Assembly: GCA_030267965.1 (NCBI GenBank) | Contig: BRYA01000093.1 | Location: 5,921 to 56,505, forward strand | Source: Triparma columacea | Taxonomy: Eukaryota > Sar > Bolidophyceae > Parmales > Triparmaceae | Direction: 5' to 3' | Length of the DNA stretch: 50,585 nucleotides | In this document: in pieces, positions 1-10,695 of the stretch | Layout: every line of letters starts with the position of its first letter | Numbering within the stretch: position 1 is the first letter of the stretch | The notes under the pieces: generated by a model | What the model was told of the DNA's origin: nothing | Seen by the model: only the letters and a program-made list of their open reading frames with translations | The model's database searches: none | Made by a program: the position numbers and the translations under genes

Positions 1-2550
1 TAGTTTCTCCCTCAAGTCCTTAGTGAATTCAAATGCTACACACTCTTCAAGAGAAGCGTCTATAACTGTCTCACCTACACCCGAAACAAGACTCTGGCCT
101 TCAATGTGCACTGACTTCATCTTGACCCTTGGGTCAGGACTCTTGAGATCTTCAAAGTGCTTACTCTTGACGCACTTCTCATAGAACTCCTTCCCTTTCC
201 TGATTGCATCCTTCTCCTCATCTGTATAATCTTGGTGTTCATTCTTGATGATGTTGGCAAGAGAGACCAGTGCAGCTTTATCAACCTCTTCATCTTTATT
301 GAAAGATGTTCTCAAGTCAGCAACTGCACCCAGGGTGTTTGGTATCATTTTGTCAATAAGAGATTTAGGTAAGTACCCTGCTGTATCAACATGTTGCAGT
401 AGCTCAATCTTGCACTGAGGAATTCCACTAACATTTTCAATGTTAGTTGCAATAAAGATTGCCTGAGTTGTTCCTCTTACGAATGTCCCAGCACTCCCAC
501 CATAATCAACCTCATCTTTCAGAGGCCAGATAGCAACGGAAATGGATTTGTTTGTGTCCTTTCTCAGTATTAGCTTGTTGACAAACTCTCGATTGCTAAT
601 GAACTTTGGGAATTTCTTTATGGTCGCAACCACTTTCTCGTTGGGTTTGCCCTTGTATGTGTGTATCTCTAGTCTAGCCAGATTCCCTTCCTCCCGGTCA
701 ACAGCCATCCTCTCCCTGCTGCAGAACTCAAAGTACCAAGCAGCAGCTTCTTCCGCAGTACAGTCTGCTTCACCAAGAGCTCTGCCTAATGCAATGCTAG
801 TCTCTCCCTCCAATTGCTGTCTATATTTGATCTCCATCTTCACTCCCTCATAAGGTGACTCGAGAGGCCCCCACCCTTCTTCATCCTTCCCACCAAAGAG
901 CTCCTCCAACTCCCCAAAAACCTTCTTCTGGTCCTCCTCCAACTCAACACCCTCCTTCATCCTCTCCACCAAGGCCCCCCTGACTTCAGCATCAACTTCC
1001 TTCCCGTTCCTCCTGAACTTCTTCTGCAAGCTGTTGGCCTCAATAAGCTGACTCTTCGCAAGGTAGTCAATTGCTTTGTCCATCACTGCCTTTTGAAGAA
1101 GGCCAGTAAATTTCAGATCAAGTGTTTGAATGCGTGTGAATCTACAGACATTTGAAGCAATCTCGTTGAAGAAGTAGACACCTGTAGTCTCTGCTAGCAC
1201 AAATCCTTCCTTACTGAGGTCCTTGAAGCCTCCTCCAGGGTACTCTGTCAGTGGCACAAAAGCTAATATGTAGGAAGTCCGGCCATTCTCAAGTTTGACC
1301 TCCTTCCACACATACCACATCTCAAATAGTCGATTGGTGATGGCAGGGACCTTCTTACCTACACGAAAATGCATGCTTCTAGTTCCGTTGACGCCATTCC
1401 TGATTGTCCTTGGTAAGTTCCCATTATTTTTAAAGTGCTCCTCTGACCACTCAAATGCGTCAGGCAGAAATTGCTCTGCCAATACACCCTTTGCTGACTT
1501 GTCCACAGTGACCCCAAAGGCTCCCCACACCTTGTCCTCCTCCCTCCACAGGAACTTGTCAATACCCTCCTTCAGTGTCCCCTTGACTCTCTTTCCCTTC
1601 TTGTAGAGTTCCTCCTCCAGCCCTGAAACACTTTCCAGCATCCCGTCCTCTTCCTCAGTAAGAGTTGGCACATTGGGCATGACCTCTTCCACAAAGTGCA
1701 CCTTCCTCCGCTCGTCAATGACTGCAGGCTGTCTGAACTTCTTCCTGACCTCCTCCATGATACCCTTTACTGCTGCATATGCAGCCTTGACGTCTCCCTT
1801 CTTGGTCCTGCCACTGTTCCTGCCTTCAACACTAGATCTCGTGGATCTCACACTCTGGAAGCTTTTGACTGTGCGAACATCAACTTCTGATTTCATCTCT
1901 GTTGCTCTCTCCTCTGCCTTAAGAGTTCCCACCATGGTGACTGCAGTTTGTCCAAACTCAAAGTCAGTGAAGCTGAGCTCCCCCTTAATGACACCTCGCT
2001 TGACAGTCTTGGTCTTTATTGACGCTAGAATTTTGACAAGCATCGCAGTTGCCTCATCAGAAAGGTCATCCTCATCAATGGGCGTCAACTCCATAATGCT
2101 TGTCGATTCGTATGGGGAGAAGACACTGACGTCAAGCAAAAATTCTACAAATTTATTCCCGCTACCGTAGTGCTGCCAGTAGACGAGTCTGCGAACGACT
2201 CCTTCCTTTTCGTCATACTCCTGGAGGGTCTTCCTTCGGAACTTGCCCTGCTCACAATCGGTGAGGAGAAAGTCAATGATCTTGTCGCGCTCGTCGTGGA
2301 AGACATCAGCGAGCTCCATAACTTTCACATCGACGCCGGTAGAGTTGTCTATGAGGCCTTCAACGGCTCCTCTCTCCTCAAGGAGCTTGACAAGTTTGCC
2401 TTGTTCGGGGCCAAGAGCTGTGTAATCGATATCTACGGGACCGTGTATTGCGGAGGGTGTGTGATTGGGGCCTGAGGGGAGCTCGGAGGCAAAGTCGGTC
2501 TTGCGGGCGTCATTCATGACTCCCGCATCTGCTTCAACCTCACCCTCCAT
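1..2550 (-). CDS. Tandem START-like domain protein (3' end outside window)
   Basis: One open frame of 850 codons with no stop or intron runs from an ATG at 2550 to the left edge, so the C-terminus is missing. Two START-like lipid-binding units can be suspected: about residues 365-480 (starting FEWSEEHFKN, with the pattern YILAFVPLTEYPGGGF) and about 573-700 (IKYRQQLEGETS ... YFEFCSRERMAV ... SVAIWPLKDEVDYGG). A third begins near residue 813 (GVGETVIDASLEECVAFEF) and is cut by the edge. A weaker unit may lie at about 80-190. The linker at about 215-270 is basic and Ser-rich. START domains bind lipids or sterols; arrays of them occur in stramenopile algae, but no ligand can be read here. There is no signal peptide or clear membrane segment, so it is probably cytosolic. 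An out-of-frame ATG lies 22 nt upstream (2572). The START assignment comes from pattern only; the open frame is certain. Confidence 0.72.
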   Translation of the reverse strand, partial: MEGEVEADAGVMNDARKTDFASELPSGPNHTPSAIHGPVDIDYTALGPEQGKLVKLLEERGAVEGLIDNSTGVDVKVMELADVFHDERDKIIDFLLTDCEQGKFRRKTLQEYDEKEGVVRRLVYWQHYGSGNKFVEFLLDVSVFSPYESTSIMELTPIDEDDLSDEATAMLVKILASIKTKTVKRGVIKGELSFTDFEFGQTAVTMVGTLKAEERATEMKSEVDVRTVKSFQSVRSTRSSVEGRNSGRTKKGDVKAAYAAVKGIMEEVRKKFRQPAVIDERRKVHFVEEVMPNVPTLTEEEDGMLESVSGLEEELYKKGKRVKGTLKEGIDKFLWREEDKVWGAFGVTVDKSAKGVLAEQFLPDAFEWSEEHFKNNGNLPRTIRNGVNGTRSMHFRVGKKVPAITNRLFEMWYVWKEVKLENGRTSYILAFVPLTEYPGGGFKDLSKEGFVLAETTGVYFFNEIASNVCRFTRIQTLDLKFTGLLQKAVMDKAIDYLAKSQLIEANSLQKKFRRNGKEVDAEVRGALVERMKEGVELEEDQKKVFGELEELFGGKDEEGWGPLESPYEGVKMEIKYRQQLEGETSIALGRALGEADCTAEEAAAWYFEFCSRERMAVDREEGNLARLEIHTYKGKPNEKVVATIKKFPKFISNREFVNKLILRKDTNKSISVAIWPLKDEVDYGGSAGTFVRGTTQAIFIATNIENVSGIPQCKIELLQHVDTAGYLPKSLIDKMIPNTLGAVADLRTSFNKDEEVDKAALVSLANIIKNEHQDYTDEEKDAIRKGKEFYEKCVKSKHFEDLKSPDPRVKMKSVHIEGQSLVSGVGETVIDASLEECVAFEFTKDLREKL

Positions 2551-3325
2551 GACGATCTTGATTGGGTGCTGAAAATCATGCATTCGCGATGGACGTGCGT
2601 AAAAAAAAGGTGGCGGAGCGGCGTTTTTGGGTGTGAGTAAAGATATCGTAAGTTGGCATGTTCGTAAATAGAGCGTATTTATATTTTCCAAAATCAGAGA
2701 ATATTTGCTCATTTTCTCATTTTTTTTCATTTTCATCAAACTGGGGGCGTTGTGAAGGGCTCCTCTCCTCCTCCCTCCTTCCTCCCTCCTTCCTCCCTCC
2801 CCTCGCCACTTCCCCCACTCTCTCCCCCCTCCCCCGATCACCCGCCCTCCCAACTTACCTCTTCACCACACGTCCTGTAGCCCCACTCCTCCAACGGTCC
2901 CAAGAAGTTGTCGACAAGGCCAGCCTCCGGATGTCCTAGATTTTAATCCCTTGTCACCGCGCTTCGTCAATTAGTTTGTGTTTAGGTGGTTCTTATTTGC
3001 TTTGTCAGTTTTGTCACACGCTAATAGACGATAATCTCTCCTCACAGCGAGTTTAGCCAAGGCAAAACAATTTGCTCTTAATCCTCCCCAAAACTCACAG
3101 CACCCAAAAAAAAAACCAGCCAGCACGATTCGTAGCATCAAGCTCGCCCTTGGTACTGTCGCCTTCCTCCCTATATCTAAAATACTGTAGCTTTTGAAAC
3201 ACAACGTTCTATCACATTTACTCCCCCCCCCCATTCCCTTGCCTCCTCCCATTTACCAAACCCGCCCAACCCAACCCCCTTAACTCCGTCTAACCCTAAC
3301 CACCAAAACGTAGATTTATTCAAGA
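2551..3325. other. Intergenic, pyrimidine-rich stretch
   Basis: No convincing gene. It holds the 5' flank of the minus-strand START-like gene and the 3' flank of the NiCoT gene. At 2764-2850 there is a strongly one-sided C/T tract made of repeated TCCTCCCTCCT-like units. Short frames here lack family features. Confidence 0.6.
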
Positions 3326-5152
3326 TCAAATGTCAATGTCCCTTGGCTTAACTTTACCCCGTGCCATATCCATAATTCTCTTCTTGAGCTTTTCGTCCTT
3401 CTTCCTCGCCTCTTCACGGAGCATGTCAACCTCCTCCTTGAGGGAGTTGGCCTGCTCCTCCTCTGTCTTTGGCCTGAGGCCAAACCTCATGTATACGATG
3501 GCGAAGGCTGTGGAGACGGCGAAGAGCCCAATGATGCTATGTGGTGATGGCGACGGGCGAAGCGTGACGGTAGCAAGACAAATGAAGCGAAGCGTGCAAA
3601 TAATTGGTAAGAACATAACTAAAAACCCTCACATCCCTATGTCCCCCGTAGATACTTCCCGACCTTAGTCATGCGAGGTTGCGACATCAACCTATTAACG
3701 CAACTCCCCTTCGGCGACTCGCATCACTCGCCACGCTCAATGTGTTATCTCACCTGTAACCAACGATCTCAAAGTTCTCGTTTATTGCCTTGATGCCGTC
3801 CCAAAATACTGATCCCTCTAGCTCCATTCCGTCCTGAACCCTCCCTAAAATCTCAATGACGGCTACGATGATGGCAATGACCGCACTCATGATGGTAAGG
3901 AAGAGGTTGAAGAATATGCGCCTCTGGGGTTCGAGCTGCGCCCAAGAGTAGGTCCAGAGCATCATCATTCCATCGAGGGTGTCAATAAGGGACATACCTG
4001 CGGCGAAGAGGCTCGGCAGTATCATTATCGTAGCGGGGGGTACGCTCATGTTGTTTCCCATGGCCGTCATTCCTAGGAGCGCTACTTCGGTAGCAGTGTC
4101 AAATCCGAGTCCAAAAAGGAGTCCGATAGGGTACATCTTCCAGCTTCTGTCGACGACACCAAGTAATCTTGGGCAACATCGCATAAAGAAACCTCCTCCT
4201 CTGTTCCCCCCCCCGTCTCCCACCCCGTCTCCATCCTCCCCTTCCCCTTCGCCCTTCACAGGTCCGACATTCCCCTTCTCATCAATTTCAATCACGTGGA
4301 CATGTCTGTTAGGGTAGGAGGGAGAGTAGACGTGCAAAAATAATGGTTAGTTGAAATGCGTGAGGCAAATCCCAACTCCGGGGCAGGCGTTCTCTATCCC
4401 AACCAACCCTCAACCTCTCACCTCATTATCGCCCCCGTCGAGTACATCAAGTGGCCATGCTCCCCCGTGACTGCAACGTTGTGCCATTCGTCCCACAGCC
4501 CCCTCGCAACCGCAATGTTGAGTAAAGCCACCAAAATCAAAACTGTGGCAGAGACAGCTGTCCCCACCGAACCTCCCCAAGCCTTGAGGCTCTCGCCCTT
4601 GTCACCCTCAAGAGCCCTGAGACGAACGGGAGGTTACGTTAGTGCGCGAGGAGCGAAATAAAGAGAGATGAAAGTACTCAAATATACGAGTACCTTTTTT
4701 TGTATGTTCGAGTCAGGTCTAACATACGTTTAACCCTAACAGTTTTCGAAAGACTTGCCTCACCTGGATCCAAGAGCTGTTGCCGCACACAAAAGAAACA
4801 CAACTGTAGAGTGACCGAGGCTGAAGAAAAAACCGACGAGCAGAGGAGGCTCTTTGCTGGTCTTCTTCGAGTCCATTAGGAGCTTCCTCGTCACGTTATC
4901 AATCGCAGCAATGTGGTCAGCATCGACTGCATGCCTCAGCCCAAACGTGTAAGCCAGCATCCCGGGACCGGAAAACTGGGGATATTGCTTCGTCAAAAAC
5001 CCGAGGAATGCCAAAAGGAAGACATTCACGACAACGAGGAGAACGACATAGGAAGCAGCGCGCAACTTTAGCTTTCGTCCGAGGGGAGGGGGGGAGGATG
5101 AAGTAAGCTCCACAGTGGGGCCTGAAACCCCCAAAAGCTTATCAGTTTCCAT
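3326..5152 (-). CDS. NiCoT-family nickel/cobalt transporter
   Basis: Four exons, complement of 3326-3536, 3754-4305, 4422-4616 and 4764-5152, give 448 aa. All three introns have GT-AG ends and matching phase. The NiCoT signature RHAVDADHIAAIDNVTRK (the H-x4-D-H metal motif in helix 2) is in exon 1, followed by LVGFFFSLGHSTVVFLL. Exon 3 has LFGLGFDTATEVALLG and LFAAGMSLIDTLDGMMM, the other family hallmarks. About eight membrane helices are expected, with uptake of Ni2+ or Co2+ for metalloenzymes or cobalamin. The loop encoded at the start of exon 3 carries an acidic Gly/Glu/Asp-rich insert. The last exon adds a helix and a charged coiled-coil-like tail (KTEEEQANSLKEEVDML). The frame is open upstream of 5152, but the first ATG is there. 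Family assignment is secure; Ni versus Co preference is not. Confidence 0.88.
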
Positions 5153-5941
5153 CGACGTTGTCAATGTCTGGAAGATTTTACTCGGGAACAGTATAGGTGG
5201 ATTATTAAAGGCAACGCAGTTAACAAGCGATCAACTAAGTAAAGAAGGGTTGGAGTTGCGCTACTATCTCCTACGATAACACCAACTGCACTTCAAATCG
5301 AAAATCAGCAAAATTAAGTTGTCTACTTTAAAGTTACAAAATATTATTTATTATCAAAGATCAAATACATAGACTCAAGGAGAATATAAGTTTATATAAA
5401 ACTTTTTTTGACATCTCAAGAATATAATTTTAGCAATGTCTCAAATGTACTTAATATATTCATTTATCGTAATAATGTGGTAATTTAAGTGTACTGACAT
5501 ATTCATATTACCTAAATAAATATTTGAAATTTCTCGGGTGTACAATATTTTTAAGTATGGTTTTTCGTAACTTGTTAAATTGAATGAGAATTATTTATAC
5601 AAACATTAAGATATTGAGAGAACAAAAGATGGTTTTAAAGACTTTTGAAAAATGTTGCGACAAAATCCCATGTTGTAGACTCTCTAGCGCTGTTAATAAC
5701 TGGTTCACATCACAAAAGCTAGCTGTGAGTACAGGCTGATACAAAGGCGTTACCAAGGCGTGTCGATTTTGATTTCTTCAAGTGCTTAGAGTCGAAGTGA
5801 GAGTTCCGTAAGTTTAATAGGTAATGAATTTGGGTCTTAAAGAAGTGATGTAACAGGGTTCGGGATTGACTTTGTCAGATTCCGGATTTCTGCTTGGTCA
5901 TATCTCTCTGGTGGTCCTTGACATTTACAGATCCAACCTCT
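5153..5941. other. AT-rich intergenic region
   Basis: About 790 bases, much richer in A+T than its surroundings from 5290 to 5650. It is the upstream region of the NiCoT gene and the 3' flank of the next minus-strand gene. I see no gene or repeat in it. Confidence 0.6.
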
Positions 5942-8479
5942 TCAATAGCACATTGGGACGTAGACCATGCTTCCCATGACAACGAAGGGGAACGCAAGCT
6001 GGAATGCGACGGCGAACCAGTCGAAGACTCCGAAGAAAACCCTGGATGCCGCTGCAAAGTAGTTCTTGTTCCTCCAGCACCTTTTCACGTTTCTGTAGGT
6101 TTGGTAAAGAATGAGGGTCTCCAAGATCTGGAGTAGGAAAGCCTTTGAGGAGTTTGACCCTGCGATGACGTTGTGGTTCTTGAAGGGTTCGTGGAGGGTG
6201 CTTACGACCTTCTTGTTTTCCTCTTCGTTCTCCCAGGGCTTACCCTTGGGGACTTCAGCCATGAAGAGCACCTTTTCCCATCTCGACCAAACGCGGTAGT
6301 CCTCTAACTTGTTAAAGATTCCTAGGGTGGTTCTGCCTGTGAAGAATTCCATGATTTTCCCCTCGAATCCAAAGTACGAGTTTTTCTTCTCGTACTCCTC
6401 TATTGCGAAAGTCTTGCCGAGCCTCTTGGCCGTACTGGCGCACCTGTGGTCCATTGCCTCTTGTCCATTCATGTACTTGACGTCTTCCTGGTCCTCAAGC
6501 GCCAACCTTCTGTTAAAAAGGCCTTGTCCGTTCCCACCGCAAGCTGCAACGACCTTGTCTTTGTCTACGTGGTAGTGATGCGCGAAAGCTTGTGGATTCT
6601 TGAGAACATTCAGGTCAAGGCACTTTTGGATGATGAGTTCGCATACCCCGGCTTGGATGTGCCTGTAATCTGAGTCCCACCAGTCGGATCCACGGAAGTC
6701 TTCGTCGAGCTGATGCACGAACTCGATGGCAAGGGCGTTCAAGATTACGTCTAGAATATCGTTCGTGTTGTAAATAATCACCAAGTTCAGTGCATACAGA
6801 AAGCACTCGAAAGCGGTGTTCATGTAAAGGTCGAACTGGTTGGGTTGAGGAGAGAAAGGTGAGAAGAGCAAAAAGGAGGGGGGGGGAAACAGCAGTTCGC
6901 ATCACCCTCCAATACGTCCCGACCCCCCCTTACCTTGTACCCAAGAACTTGTCCCAAGGAGTCGTCGCCTTGTTCCCAAACCATCCTCCTCATGCTCATG
7001 ATCCTGCTGTAAGTAGTATCAGCAGTCCCAGCCGTGTTATAGAACGACACGGCAGTGTCAGGAACGACCTTGAAAAAATAGAAGGCGACGACGAGGAAGG
7101 CCATGATTTTGCCGTCCTGGGAGTTGTAAGCTCCACCGTCCTCATCATCCTTGGGTCCGATGCTCCACTCCCCGGGGTTGCACGACCCAAGACTGCTCAA
7201 AATCTGCTCCGTTAATGGGGCTGTTGTGTCATCAGCTCGGTCTCCCACGGCGAGGCTGAGCAGGAGGATGGGTATGATCAGCTGCATGATGAAGCAAACC
7301 AATGGGATCGTGGAGCCGGTTCCGCAGACGGCAAAGTACGTGTATGTGGAGATATTCTCGTCTTCAAAGTTCCAGATCTTTTCATTTTCGGTTACCTCAT
7401 CAATGTCCATGAAAGGGGACAGGATGTGCTCGAGCATCTGCGAGAGTGTGTATGTGTGTATGTGTGTGAGTCATTATGTGCGGGCCGGAAGGAGGAGGAG
7501 GAAGGACGACATCCTCGGGCAAACTTCACACAACTAAATACTCTCGAAAACGTATCGCTTGTCACGGTACTCACCTCCCTCTGGGCAATCTCCCCAACCT
7601 CCTCGTACCTCTTTGCGAAGTCACCATTCCTGGGGTCCTTCAGCCACTCGACCCAGAGGTTCCTGGCGTACTGCTGGGCGTCGACCTCGTTGAAGTCATT
7701 CTCGTGATTCTTCTGGAAGCGAACGAAGTTCTCGTACCTTAGCAAAGCGTAGGACCTCCAGATCCACGGCCTCATGCCAAAAATTCGGCGTAGGCCCTCT
7801 TGAGGAGACCTTAGTCTTTCCTCCTCAAGCATCTGGTACTCCCCGCAATTGTAGTAGAAGTTGTACTCGGGCTCCTGGCCTTCATTGTCGGGGTCGTTCC
7901 AGTCCCACTCGTCCGGCGCTTGCTTGATGATCCTTTTGACGTACGTTAGGGTCCACTGGCTGTCGGGCCCCTGCACCTCAACCCAGTCCCCAACACTGTA
8001 CCCGGCTCCGGCGAACTTCTCCTCCTGAGCGGCAGTCATGCAAGTTTTCAGCACGTCGTATACGCTGGGTACCATGTTAGCGTCGGGGAACTGCGGTGGT
8101 TGGGGTGCATGGGATGAGAAAGGGAAAGGGAAAAAAGCCTGCCTGCCAGCCCTCCCACTCACCTCCCTGTCGAGCTGCTTCGCAATGTCCTCCTCAGACA
8201 CGGCAATGACGGTTTCAAGATTGATTTCTGAGGCCCCTCTCCTTGAGGTCACATCAATGTCGATATTTTCGCTCTCGGCCTGCTCCGGGGGACGGGTGGA
8301 GGGTGAGGGTGGGTTAGTGAATGACTTACATGTATATGGATCACTCGGACATTGTCCCATTGGCCACAGTCCCACGACACAGCTTCCCCGGACACCCCCA
8401 CCTTGGAAGGCTCCCTCATCTCAACACTATTATCGGCAACGGCTGCACCGGTTGCACTGCTCGATCTGAACATGTTCAT
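5942..8479 (-). CDS. Uncharacterised multi-pass membrane protein
   Basis: Five exons, complement of 5942-6835, 6934-7437, 7575-8090, 8163-8279 and 8330-8479, all joined in phase 0, give 726 aa. The first ATG is at 8479, with another two codons on at 8473. Residues 1-89 are polar. Residues 90-261 are soluble, include VGDWVEVQGPDSQWTLTYVK (a small SH3/Tudor-like strand pattern) and are rich in Trp, Tyr and acidic residues. Membrane segments fall at about 305-326, 371-392, 432-452 and 700-722. The third is followed by YNTNDILDVILNALAIEFV, a motif I associate with an unnamed family of long membrane proteins in microalgae. No catalytic residues or channel filter are recognised. The 50-nt intron 8280-8329 is among the shortest here. 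Gene structure is well supported; function is unknown. Confidence 0.75.
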
Positions 8480-8800
8480 GTTCAAACCGACAGGGGACCC
8501 GTTGACCTGGTTGGGAAGTATGTTAATATTATTAAAACAAACTCCTCGTATCGTTTTGTGTCGAAGGATTTTTTTTTGGGCAATGAACTGTCTTTGAGAA
8601 CTAGTTCAGGATTATGCGATCACAAATAACTGCGGTTCGAGGACGGAGGGGGCAGAGTGTGAGTAGGAAATAATCGGGACAACCTGTTTCATGGCCATCA
8701 CACCTGAAAGTTTGAGGAATGGCTTCACTGTCGATTTCTTCCTGCCCTCATCCGACCTCATTAACGCTGTCTCAAGGATCTGTTTTTGGTGTAGCAAAAC
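8480..8800. promoter_or_regulatory. Divergent intergenic region
   Basis: 321 bp between two genes that start in opposite directions (8479 minus, 8801 plus), so it should hold both promoters. An A/T-rich stretch lies at about 8520-8580. No specific element is recognised. Confidence 0.45.
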
Positions 8801-10543
8801 ATGGGAGCATGTGGATCGAAGCCGGCGCCCGTGGCGCCCCCGGTCACTACAGCCGAGAAGTCTGACATGCGCATCGCCGTCGTAACCGACAAGAAGCAGG
8901 CAGTATTTGACCAACTTGTGGCGGATAATAAGATCCCGGAGGAAATGCTAAAGATGTTCCAAGGGGTGAGTCATATTTACAAAATTCGTACACTTGACGG
9001 ATTGCTGTAGCTTCCTTCCACCACTCGCCCTCTGAAATTACCAAAGTATGCCTCCTTGTACCAGTTCCCTGCTTCCAGGAATCGTCACCCTATCCCCTCT
9101 TACCATTCACATCCTCCCCTCCTCCCCCCCCCCCCCCCCCGCTGCTCGTAAATCATTAGGCCCTTGGTAACCTCGAGAAGTACAATAGCGATCTTGCGCA
9201 TGTACCGAAGGACGAGCTCAAGGCCATCTTCCCCTCTGTTGACATGCCCACATTCGAGCATGTCTACTCGCTCTTCACGTGGGGCAAGGAGAAGAGGGTC
9301 GACCCCAAGGAGTTCACCCTGACGGTTTCAATGCTCGCGTGCCCGATTAAGGACACTAAAACAGAGTGCGTTCTGATTTTTACCATCTTTGATCCAGATG
9401 GTAGCGGGTCCTTGGACAGGGAAGAGTTTGGTTCCTTAATGAAGGCAACCATAATGTCAAAGGTGAGGCCGAGCCAAGGAGGGTCAGGGGCCGCGAGAAT
9501 TTCGGGCGGATTTTAGTTGTGCTGGTAATATGTAATATTTGCGATTTTCCCGTGCTCACCCCCCCCCCAACACCCCTCCCCCTCTGTCCCCCCAGCTGAC
9601 CCACGTAGAGTTCCTTATGAAGAATTCAGCTGCGAACCAGGTATTCAATCAGCACGTGAAGGCAGAGTTCACAGAGGAGGTGAGATTATCCATGAGGCGT
9701 CATTTTCCTCCCCCTCCTCCCCTCCCCTAACTCCCCCCCCCCCTTCCCCCCTTCTCCTTCCCAGAATAATGCCTTTTACGATATGGTAAATGAGTGGAAG
9801 GCTGACATCAGCCTCCAGTCGGTAGAAAACACCCAGAAAATGATTGATTTATACATAAAGCCAGGTTCGGACATGCAGGTGAACATCAGGTGAGTAATGG
9901 CGACCGCGGCGCATGGAAGCCAATCCCTTTACCCCCTACGACCACAAAAGCAACTAAAACTGACCCACCCCCCTCCCCTCCCCTCCCCTCCACCCCTTCC
10001 CTCTCCAGCAACTCCATGATGAAGGCATGCCTCAAGGTCTTCGACGACGCCGTCTCTGCTGGAAATGCTATACCAAGCAGCCTCTTCGACGCGTCCCAGA
10101 CCGAGATCTACAAGATAATCGACAAGGACAGTTTCTCCCGTTTCAAGAAGAACGACAACGAGATAAACGAGCTCTGCGACGCCCTGTTCAGGGACTGCGA
10201 CATTGACAACTCGGGGCTGATCACTTTGGAGGAGTACCAGAAGTGGGTTGACAAGAACCCGGACGCCATGAACTTCATCAAGGAGCTGAACGACCATAGC
10301 AACCACGCAGTCGAGAAGGTTAGGAACTCTGTATACTTCAGGAAGTTATCCCACCGCACTTCCGGTACCCCTAGCGAGGAGATCATGGCTCTCCGCAAGA
10401 AGTACTCACGCCGGTGCTTGGACCAGAGCATCCCGGAGGACGACGACGAGTTCGAGGAGTTCGCTAAGGCGGAAGGGGATCTAAGCGCGGAGGACCTGCA
10501 GAGACTAGGGGCGACAAGCCCGGTTAAGAGCCCGGAAAAGTAG
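8801..10543 (+). CDS. EF-hand calcium-binding protein, predicted N-myristoylated
   Basis: Five exons, 8801-8965, 9160-9462, 9596-9679, 9765-9889 and 10009-10543, give 403 aa with consistent phases. The N-terminus MGACGSK fits N-myristoylation at Gly2 with palmitoylation at Cys4, suggesting membrane tethering. Two canonical EF-hand loops are visible: DPDGSGSLDREE in exon 2 and DIDNSGLITLEE in exon 5. In both, positions 1, 3, 5, 9 and 12 carry suitable ligands. Flanking helices could contain degenerate EF-hands. The C-terminus is acidic then Ser/Pro-rich (about 375-403). No kinase or other enzyme domain is present, so it is a calcium sensor or adaptor rather than a CDPK. Introns 1-4 carry long C tracts before their acceptors, with a run of 17 C at 9124-9140. 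Confidence 0.85.
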
Positions 10544-10695
10544 GCCAAGAAAGGACTGGATAGCGGAATGTACAAATAACGGATGTTGGCATAGAATAAT
10601 AGGCTCGTCACGGTTTAGATCTTTTTAGAGCACAACCATTAGTCTGTTCTTTAACTCCCCCCTCCCCCCCCTTCGTCATTCTCTCCCCCTGGTTA

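Noticed and set aside
2971..3252. 93-codon minus-strand frame in the first intergenic region
   Set aside because: No recognisable family, spans homopolymer tracts, no supporting context.
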